Part shown: in pieces, positions 1 to 5,038 of the stretch
Numbering within the stretch: position 1 is the first letter of the stretch
Layout of the letters: each line of letters starts with the position of its first letter
Assembly: GCA_022573935.1 (NCBI GenBank)
Contig: JACZTE010000101.1
Span: 1 to 5,038, forward strand
Reading direction: 5' to 3'
DNA: 5,038 bases
Source of the DNA: Chloroflexota bacterium
GTDB taxonomy: Bacteria; Chloroflexota; Dehalococcoidia; DSTF01; RBG-16-68-14
The notes under the pieces: generated by a model
Databases searched by the model: none
What the model saw: the letters and a program-made list of their open reading frames with translations, nothing else
Told to the model about the DNA's origin: nothing
Translations under genes and position numbers: made by a program

Positions 1-158
1 TCGCTCGGATCACTCGCTGTGACGTCCAGGGAGACAACGCCCGATGGGTCGGCTGCCAGGGCTTGCTGGCCTGCACTTACCATGAACGCCACCACTGCCG
101 CGAGGGCGATCAGTAGAACTGCCGTCACTCTGAATTGCGAAGGATTGGTCGGCTTCAT
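1..158 (-). CDS. Secreted protein of unknown function, N-terminal part only (runs off left edge)
   Basis: Reading leftwards from the ATG at 158-156, 52 codons are open to the window edge. The start MKPTNPSQFR is a short positively charged n-region. It is followed by a hydrophobic stretch at residues 11-27 (VTAVLLIALAAVVAFMV) and a small-residue cleavage motif, Ala33-Leu34-Ala35, before AADPSG. This is a textbook Sec signal peptide with likely cleavage after Ala35. The visible mature part, about 17 residues (ADPSGVVSLDVTASDPS), is too short to assign a family. The start is supported by a G-rich Shine-Dalgarno at 162-169 and by a promoter at 276-304 reading the same way. The gene is transcribed divergently from the mutase gene and probably acts outside the cytoplasm. 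An in-frame ATG at Met26 lies inside the hydrophobic core and is an unlikely start. I am fairly sure it is a real exported protein; its function is unknown. Confidence 0.75.
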   Translation of the reverse strand, partial: MKPTNPSQFRVTAVLLIALAAVVAFMVSAGQQALAADPSGVVSLDVTASDPS

Positions 159-161
159 GTG

Positions 162-169
162 TCACCCCC
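162..169 (-). promoter_or_regulatory. Shine-Dalgarno of the secreted-protein gene
   Basis: On the minus strand GGGGGTGA ends close to the ATG at 158-156. The gap is 3-4 nt, shorter than usual, but the anti-SD complementarity is good and it fixes the start at 158. The G-run can also pair with CCCAACG further up the same leader (230-236 on the plus strand), so translation could be influenced by leader folding. That last point is inference. Confidence 0.55.
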
Positions 170-236
170 AACGCAACGCTCCTTCGCCTGTAAGCGGGGA
201 CAGGCTGCAGCGCGGCGAGCCACGTCAAGCGTTGGG
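166..236 (-). other. Foldable 5' leader of the secreted-protein gene
   Basis: The leader between the predicted transcription start (about 269) and the ATG holds a perfect 6-bp hairpin, GCCTGT/ACAGGC (plus-strand 186-191 and 200-205, 8-nt loop). Outside it, AGCGTTG at 228-234 is complementary to CAACGCT at 174-180, and the overlapping CGTTGGG at 230-236 is complementary to CCCAACG at 167-173. The two outer pairings share one strand and so exclude each other; the second covers part of the Shine-Dalgarno. I matched it to no riboswitch family I can recall. It may be only a structured leader. Confidence 0.35.
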
Positions 237-275
237 CAGGGACAACCTTGATGAGCTATTTCACCAGCCTAAGCC

Positions 276-304
276 AGGATACGGGGATTCTCGGCATTTG
301 TCAA
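276..304 (-). promoter_or_regulatory. Sigma70-type promoter for the secreted-protein gene
   Basis: The minus strand carries a perfect -35 box TTGACA (304-299), a 17-bp spacer (298-282) and a -10 box TATCCT (281-276). Spacing is ideal and the -10 keeps the key T1, A2 and T6 bases. Transcription should begin near 269, giving a leader of about 110 nt before the ATG at 158. It points at the gene leaving the left edge and is the best promoter in the window. Confidence 0.7.
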
Positions 305-505
305 GAGGGTAGAGCAACAATCTGCATCTGAAATTGGTACAAACAGCCTACACGACTGGCGCGGAACGGCATGCCTCCGGCTGTTAGCTTGTCCGGCTAG
401 CGTGCTGAGTCCATCTCCGCCGATCCTCACGTGCATCGTAACGCGGCCCCTCCTTGCGCAGATCGGCCGGGGCCAGGTTCACGGTGATGCGTCGGTTGGG
501 AAAGG

Positions 506-534
506 AGAATGCCGCAGCGGGAAGGAAATGTCAA
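506..534 (-). promoter_or_regulatory. Possible second, upstream minus-strand promoter
   Basis: The minus strand has another perfect TTGACA (534-529) with a 17-bp spacer (528-512) and a weak -10 CATTCT (511-506), which keeps A2, T3 and T6. It would also transcribe toward the secreted-protein gene, with a leader of over 300 nt. The weak -10 and the better promoter downstream make this tentative. Confidence 0.25.
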
Positions 535-623
535 ACGTCACCTGTAACCATAACGACCCTTCGCCGTTAGGTAGGGCAGGAGAGGAGATGCGGAGAGGCG
601 GGGCTCCTCACTTCACTCCACTT

Positions 624-652
624 GAGGCGCACCGACATAGTCGGGGCGCCTC
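624..652 (+). terminator. Strong hairpin, terminator- or attenuator-like
   Basis: GAGGCGCACCGAC (624-636) and GTCGGGGCGCCTC (640-652) form a 13-bp stem with a single A/G mismatch and a 3-nt loop, followed by the pyrimidine tract TCTCTTTC (653-660). This resembles an intrinsic terminator with a poor U-tract. The right arm can pair instead with GAGAGGCG at 593-600 (through CGCCTCTC, 647-654), so two exclusive folds exist, as in an attenuator. It lies between divergent genes, where no plus-strand gene needs ending, so its role is unclear. It ends about 60 bp before the mutase start. Confidence 0.4.
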
Positions 653-699
653 TCTCTTTCCCACCCGTACGCCTCGTGCTCCTGTCGACCCGCATCCGC

Positions 700-711
700 T
701 ATACTTTCCGC

Positions 712-712
<1 letters not shown>
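700..712 (+). promoter_or_regulatory. -10 box giving a probable leaderless mutase transcript
   Basis: TATACT (700-705) matches the -10 consensus at five of six bases and is followed by 6 nt and then the GTG at 712. The transcription start would fall on or next to the first base of the start codon. No Shine-Dalgarno precedes 712. The -35 region (about 676-682) is a poor match. Leaderless starts with this geometry are established in several high-GC bacterial groups; that this gene uses one is inference. Confidence 0.5.
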
Positions 713-2400
<1,688 letters not shown>

Positions 2401-2411
2401 GAACCAAGGTT

Positions 2412-2510
2412 ATTCGGTAGCCGAGCCTTTCCAGGCTCGGCGGGGAATCTGGCGGCGAGGCTCGAAAGCCTCGCCTACGAGGTTTGCAGCAACCTGCTCG
2501 GCTACCGAAT
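2412..2510. repeat. Compound inverted repeat, multi-hairpin element (interspersed-repeat/MITE-like)
   Basis: A perfect 15-bp inverted repeat, ATTCGGTAGCCGAGC (2412-2426) with GCTCGGCTACCGAAT (2496-2510), brackets the element. Inside are a 9-bp hairpin GCCGAGCCT/AGGCTCGGC (2420-2428 with 2433-2441, loop TTCC), a 9-bp hairpin GGCGAGGCT/AGCCTCGCC (2454-2462 with 2467-2475, CGAA tetraloop) and a 5-bp hairpin AGGTT/AACCT (2480-2484 with 2491-2495). The first inner hairpin shares bases with the outer arm, so they compete. The element begins 11 bp after the mutase stop and could act as a terminator or mRNA 3' protector. No open frame lies in it. Whether it is repeated elsewhere cannot be seen from one window. 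Confidence 0.7.
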
Positions 2511-2545
2511 TCTTCAGCACCTTGCTAGAAACAAGCACCCCAGCG

Positions 2546-2554
2546 TGATAGACT
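2546..2554 (+). promoter_or_regulatory. Possible extended -10 promoter for the reductase gene
   Basis: TGATAGACT (2546-2554) fits the extended -10 pattern TGnTAnnnT. TTGCTA at 2522-2527 lies upstream but 21 bp away, too far for a normal -35. If used, transcription would start near 2561 with a leader of about 60 nt. It is the only promoter-like sequence between the repeat element and the reductase start. Confidence 0.3.
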
Positions 2555-2558
2555 CATG

Positions 2559-2580
2559 CCGTTCGCCCCGGGGCGGACGG
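2559..2580 (+). other. GC-rich hairpin in the reductase leader
   Basis: CCGTTCGCC (2559-2567) pairs with GGCGGACGG (2572-2580), giving a 9-bp stem with one G-T wobble and the loop CCGG. It is not followed by a T-run, so it is a poor intrinsic terminator. It sits where a transcript from the candidate promoter at 2546 would begin, so it may stabilise or tune that mRNA. Function is unknown. Confidence 0.4.
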
Positions 2581-2581
2581 T

Positions 2582-2602
2582 GTTCCTAGTTCCATGTTCC
2601 TA
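2582..2602 (+). repeat. Three tandem heptamers GTTCCTA / GTTCCAT / GTTCCTA
   Basis: Three 7-bp units follow each other without gaps at 2582-2588, 2589-2595 and 2596-2602; the first and third are identical and the middle differs at its last two bases. They end 19 bp before the reductase start. They could be a binding site read in phase or chance low-complexity sequence. Confidence 0.35.
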
Positions 2603-2608
2603 ACGAAT

Positions 2609-2613
2609 GGAGG
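2609..2613 (+). promoter_or_regulatory. Shine-Dalgarno that sets the reductase start at 2622
   Basis: GGAGG (2609-2613) lies 8 nt before the ATG at 2622. The longer in-frame ATG at 2607 overlaps this motif and has no ribosome site of its own. The SDR fold begins directly after 2622 (MKRLDEQVAIVTGAS), so 2622 is chosen. Confidence 0.75.
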
Positions 2614-2621
2614 TTGGCAGG

Positions 2622-3365
2622 ATGAAGCGATTGGACGAACAGGTAGCGATCGTCACGGGCGCCTCGCGTGGCATCGGCCGGGCGGTAGCGAAGGAGCTGG
2701 CAGACTACGGCGCCGCCGTGGTCGTCAACTACTTCCAGAGCCAGGAGCCAGCCGAGGCGCTGGTGACTGAGATCACCGGCGGTGGCGGCAAGGCGATCGC
2801 CGTGCGCGCCAACGTGGGCGAGCCGGATGATGCCCAAGCGCTAGCAAAGCGCGCCCTGGACGAGTTCGGCCGGATCGATATCCTGGTGAACAACGCCGGC
2901 GTCAACCGCGACCGGAGCCTGCGCCGCATGTCGACGGAGGAGTGGCAGGAGGTGATCAACACCGACCTGAACAGCGCCTTCTACTGCACCTCCGCCGTCC
3001 TCCCCAACATGGTCGAGCGCAAGTACGGCCGCATCATCAACATGTCCAGCATCATCGGCCAGATGGGGAACGTCGGCCAGGCCAACTACGCCGCGGCCAA
3101 AGCGGGGCTCATCGCCTTAAGCAAATCCGCGGCGCAGGAGCTGGCTCGCTACAACATCACCGTCAACGCCATGTGCCCCGGCTTCATCGAGACGGACATG
3201 GTGATCGCCCTCAGCGACGAGGTGAAGGAGGCGCTGATCAGCCGCATCCCGCTCGGCCGCTTTGGCCGCCCGGACGAGGTCGCCGCCTTCATCCGCTTCC
3301 TCGTCACCGAGGGCGACTGGATCACCGGCCAGCAGTTCAACCCCAACGGCGGGATGTACATGTAA
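2622..3365 (+). CDS. fabG: FabG/PhaB-like short-chain dehydrogenase (3-oxoacyl-ACP or acetoacetyl-CoA reductase)
   Basis: The 247-residue product is a classical-size SDR, expected to reduce a 3-oxoacyl thioester to the 3-hydroxy form with NAD(P)H in the cytoplasm. The Rossmann motif TGASRGIG is at 12-19 and NNAG at 90-93. The catalytic Ser143, Tyr156 and Lys160 sit in MSSIIGQMGNVGQANYAAAK (141-160), PGFIETDMV is at 186-194, and the end NGGMYM is typical of FabG. The stretch GQMGNVGQANYAAAKAGL closely resembles FabG; PhaB acetoacetyl-CoA reductases share the same pattern, so ACP versus CoA substrate is open. The tetrad Asn, normally in a TNL motif, reads Asp115 (INTDL). It follows the mutase across a repeat-filled gap of about 220 bp, so it probably has its own promoter, and is likely co-transcribed with the kinase 44 bp downstream. 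Confidence 0.88.
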   Translation: MKRLDEQVAIVTGASRGIGRAVAKELADYGAAVVVNYFQSQEPAEALVTEITGGGGKAIAVRANVGEPDDAQALAKRALDEFGRIDILVNNAGVNRDRSLRRMSTEEWQEVINTDLNSAFYCTSAVLPNMVERKYGRIINMSSIIGQMGNVGQANYAAAKAGLIALSKSAAQELARYNITVNAMCPGFIETDMVIALSDEVKEALISRIPLGRFGRPDEVAAFIRFLVTEGDWITGQQFNPNGGMYM

Positions 3366-3396
3366 GCAGCCGCGACAGGCGAGATCGAGAGACAGC

Positions 3397-3403
3397 AGGA
3401 GGG
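3397..3403 (+). promoter_or_regulatory. Strong Shine-Dalgarno of the kinase gene
   Basis: AGGAGGG lies 6 nt before the ATG at 3410. It is the best ribosome site in the window, decides the start and supports a real gene here despite the odd downstream half. Confidence 0.8.
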
Positions 3404-3409
3404 TGCGCA

Positions 3410-4225
3410 ATGGCAACACGAAACATCCCGTCCGGTCCCCAAGAGATCACCCCTGAATGGCTCACGGACGCGCTTCGCGAGACCGGAGCGATCAAGCAGG
3501 CGACGGTCACGTCATTCGACATGGAGCCGGACATCGCGGCGGGAACCGGGTTCCTGGGAAAGCTCGCCCGGGTGAAGCCGCAGTACGACCGGCAAGAGGA
3601 GGGCGCGCCTCAGTCGATCATCGCAAAGTTCCCTACCCCCTCCGCGGAATGGCGCGCGATGGCAGACGGCTTCCGCTTCTACGAGATTGAGACTCGCTTC
3701 TATGAGGAGATCGCCGAGGAGGTGGAGCTCCGGACGCCGCGACGCTACTTCAGCCACTTCGACAGCGAGACAGGCGACTTCGTCCTCTTGCTCGAGGATC
3801 TCGCCCCCGCTCGCATGGGCGATCAGATGGCCGGCTGCACTCGCGCCGAGGCCGAGCTCTGCATCGGCAACCTGGCGAAGTTCCACGCGACGTGGTGGGA
3901 GAGCCCGCGCCTAGCCGAGATGGATTGGCTGCCAATGACGGCCGATCCCCTCAGGGCGCAGGTGCTGGAGGACAACTATCGCGAAGCGTGGCCGGCGTTC
4001 GCTGAGTACCTCGGCGATCGACTCTCCCCCGCCATGCGAGAGATCGGCGAGCGGTTCGGGCGATCTGTCCCCGCAATGATCGGCCGGTACAGCAAGCCGC
4101 CCCACACGATCGTCCACGGGGACTACCGCCTCGATAATCTCTTCTTCACGACATCTCAGGATGGTGACTCGCTCGCCGTCATCGATTGGCAGATCTCCTC
4201 TCGCGGCACCGGTGTATTCGACATC
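3410..4225 (+). other. Segment 1 of the chimeric frame: APH/CHK (ecdysteroid-kinase-like) phosphotransferase, C-terminally truncated
   Basis: Enzymes of this fold transfer the ATP gamma-phosphate to a hydroxyl on a small molecule in the cytoplasm; the substrate cannot be told from sequence. Visible motifs are a glycine-rich region GTGFLGKLARV (45-55), the probable ATP-binding Lys73 in IIAKFP, an N-lobe helix YEIETRFYEEIAEEV (91-105) with a candidate partner Glu, and the hinge-like FVLLLEDL (124-131). The catalytic loop HGDYRLDN (236-243) has Asp238 as base and Asn243 for metal, and the metal-binding Asp259 is in VIDWQ. The family pattern continues through SRGTGVFDI (264-272), after which a further helical part of the C-lobe is expected. 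Instead the sequence changes family. Relatives are usually some 330-370 residues, so roughly the last quarter is missing. It follows the reductase by 44 bp, likely in one operon. Confidence 0.8.
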
Positions 4226-5038
4226 CTGGTGGAGACCGATGAACCGGAAGCACTGTTCAGACCTCGCTTCCTTAAGAAAATCGAGGCGTTTCAGCGTGTT
4301 ATCGAAAGCCACGGTATCGTTGGCGGTACGACATCCGTAGTCGATTATCTCAAGCAGATGAATCGATCATTAAACGAAGGAAATAGTGAAGAATATCGCC
4401 TCATCGACGATGAGCAGCTGAACGCGCAGTTGTTCCTGCTCTATTCAACGACAGGCGATCCAACGGACCTCGAGGAAGAAATTGATTATGACTATCAACG
4501 GGCCAACATTCGCGTCAATTTAAAAAGTCCGAGCTACCAGGAACTCAAACCCGTAATCGCTTCATTGAACGAGTATATAGAGGCGGAATTTAACGAACCG
4601 GGGTTAAAAGCCACACTCAGCGGTGCGGCAATGGTCTTCTATGAAATGACGGATTCAGTGGGGAAAAGCCACTTCAATAGTGTGCTGATTTCATTAATCC
4701 TTGTGCTCTTCATGGCGACGATTGTTTTCCGTTCAGTCGTTGCAGGTTTGATGTCGCTTACTCCGGTAGCAATCTCCATCCTCTTCGTCTACGCCGTGAT
4801 GGCGAATTTTGGAATCAGTATTGGAATTGGGACGTCGATGTTCGCATCAATCTCTATAGGCCTTGGTGTGGATTTCGCGATCCATACTATCGATCGTGTG
4901 CGCGACTTGTATAAAAACAGTTCTGATGATGATTACGTCATGCTGGCACTCTTTCCATCAACCGGTCGGGCGCTTTTTTTCAACCTGCTTGCTCTCGCCT
5001 GCGGCTTCGGCGTCTTGATAACTTCAGAAGTTGTACCC
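3410..5038 (+). CDS. Chimeric reading frame: APH/CHK-type kinase fused in frame to an RND/MMPL exporter fragment (3' end off window)
   Basis: From the ATG at 3410, with its strong Shine-Dalgarno, the frame is open for exactly 543 codons to the window edge. Residues 1-272 are a protein-kinase-fold small-molecule phosphotransferase cut before the end of its C-lobe. Residues from about 273 on are RND exporter sequence, starting within the first extracytoplasmic domain and without its first membrane helix. No linker, stop or frameshift lies between them. In a 20-codon sample from the kinase part (residues 101-120) 19 codons end in G or C; in residues 384-403 only 10 do. Two incomplete domains meeting at one point, with a composition change, suggest a chimeric contig or a recent illegitimate join more than a functional fusion. 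The two segments are described separately. Confidence refers to the open frame, not to a working protein. Confidence 0.6.
   Translation, partial: MATRNIPSGPQEITPEWLTDALRETGAIKQATVTSFDMEPDIAAGTGFLGKLARVKPQYDRQEEGAPQSIIAKFPTPSAEWRAMADGFRFYEIETRFYEEIAEEVELRTPRRYFSHFDSETGDFVLLLEDLAPARMGDQMAGCTRAEAELCIGNLAKFHATWWESPRLAEMDWLPMTADPLRAQVLEDNYREAWPAFAEYLGDRLSPAMREIGERFGRSVPAMIGRYSKPPHTIVHGDYRLDNLFFTTSQDGDSLAVIDWQISSRGTGVFDILVETDEPEALFRPRFLKKIEAFQRVIESHGIVGGTTSVVDYLKQMNRSLNEGNSEEYRLIDDEQLNAQLFLLYSTTGDPTDLEEEIDYDYQRANIRVNLKSPSYQELKPVIASLNEYIEAEFNEPGLKATLSGAAMVFYEMTDSVGKSHFNSVLISLILVLFMATIVFRSVVAGLMSLTPVAISILFVYAVMANFGISIGIGTSMFASISIGLGVDFAIHTIDRVRDLYKNSSDDDYVMLALFPSTGRALFFNLLALACGFGVLITSEVVP
4226..5038 (+). 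other. Segment 2 of the chimeric frame: RND-superfamily (MMPL/HAE3-like) exporter, internal fragment
   Basis: RND/MMPL proteins are inner-membrane, proton-driven exporters of lipids or hydrophobic compounds, normally some 750-1000 residues with two repeats of six helices and large extracytoplasmic loops. Here the extracytoplasmic loop begins at LVETDEPEAL (273-282) and continues with SVVDYLKQMNRSLNEGN (309-325), the family pattern NAQLFLLYSTTGDP (338-351) and IDYDYQRANIRV (358-369). Membrane helices follow at about 424-440, 445-466 and 473-491, the last with the signature GLGVDFAIH (484-492: Asp488, His492). A further helix starts near 521 (ALFFNLLALACGFGVLI). The usual N-terminal cytoplasmic start and first helix are absent, replaced by kinase sequence, and the C-terminal half lies beyond the window. 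Lower GC and relaxed codon choice set it apart from the genes to its left. Confidence 0.8.

Larger units (their letters stand above)
305..711. other. Divergent intergenic region without a convincing gene
   Basis: About 400 bases lie between the minus-strand promoter and the mutase start. A 106-codon plus-strand frame (402-722) has no Shine-Dalgarno, a Pro/Arg/His-rich low-complexity composition and no recognisable motif, and it overlaps the mutase start, so I do not call it. I see no tRNA and no riboswitch consensus. Structures visible are a 6-bp GGCCCC/GGGGCC pair (445-450 with 469-474), a stem of 8 bp with one bulge (547-555 with 565-572) that could be extended by CCTG/CAGG (541-544 with 577-580), and the strong hairpin at 624-652 listed separately. 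Purine-rich stretches such as AGGAGAGGAG (579-588) look like Shine-Dalgarno sequence but precede no good reading frame. Confidence 0.5.

Noticed and set aside
19..312. 97-codon plus-strand frame, and a 72-codon minus-strand frame at 10-228
   Set aside because: Both overlap the secreted-protein gene and its leader and promoter. The signal-peptide frame with promoter and Shine-Dalgarno explains this stretch better.
440..660. Cobalamin, glycine or T-box riboswitch ahead of the B12-dependent mutase
   Set aside because: I looked for the B12-box, the glycine aptamer core and the T-box AGGGUGG sequence and found none. If the mutase is leaderless, a riboswitch here would not be in its mRNA anyway.
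622..711. Longer mutase N-terminus from the TTG at 622
   Set aside because: The extra 30 residues have no family similarity that I recognise, the TTG lies next to a strong hairpin, and the GTG at 712 has a well-placed -10 box.
3117..3886. Minus-strand frames of 97-124 codons opposite the reductase and kinase
   Set aside because: They are antisense shadows of well-supported plus-strand genes and have no start signals of their own.
3410..5038. A novel signalling or resistance fusion protein (kinase plus exporter) as a new system
   Set aside because: Both domains are truncated at the junction, no membrane helix or linker separates a cytoplasmic kinase from an extracytoplasmic loop, and composition changes near the same point. 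A chimera is the simpler explanation.

Overview
The window is a stretch of bacterial chromosome or metagenome contig. From about position 620 to 4220 it is GC-rich, with strong G/C preference at third codon positions. The methylmalonyl-CoA mutase large subunit without a cobalamin domain, the high GC and a likely leaderless GTG start make me think of a Chloroflexota (Thermomicrobia-like) or similar high-GC bacterium. That placement is inference, because nothing in the window is a phylogenetic marker. The last ~800 bases have clearly lower GC and relaxed codon use.

Layout. (a) Positions 1-158, minus strand: the N-terminus of a secreted protein with a clear signal peptide, running off the left edge. 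It is served by a good sigma70-type promoter at 276-304 and a leader of about 110 nt that can fold. (b) Positions 305-711: a divergent intergenic region with no convincing gene. It holds a strong terminator-like hairpin (624-652) and a -10 box placed so that the next gene would be transcribed without a leader. (c) Positions 712-2400, plus strand: large (substrate-binding) subunit of methylmalonyl-CoA mutase, with the MCM-type Tyr/Arg/His substrate residues. (d) Positions 2401-2621: a compound inverted repeat that folds into several hairpins (2412-2510), then a candidate promoter, a GC-rich hairpin and a triple heptamer. (e) Positions 2622-3365: a FabG/PhaB-like short-chain reductase. (f) From 3410 to the right edge: one uninterrupted reading frame that starts as an APH/CHK-type small-molecule kinase and, near 4205-4226, changes in frame into the middle of an RND/MMPL-family membrane exporter.

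Genes (c) and (e) both act on acyl-CoA or acyl-carrier substrates: propionyl/methylmalonyl-CoA handling and 3-oxoacyl reduction. The kinase follows the reductase by 44 bp with its own strong Shine-Dalgarno, so (e) and (f) are likely co-transcribed.

The most important observation is the kinase-exporter join. Both families are cut mid-domain at the same point, and base composition changes around the join. The simplest reading is a chimeric join, either an assembly artefact or a recent illegitimate recombination, rather than a working new fusion protein. I found no CRISPR array, tRNA, rRNA or transposase, and no convincing undescribed system.
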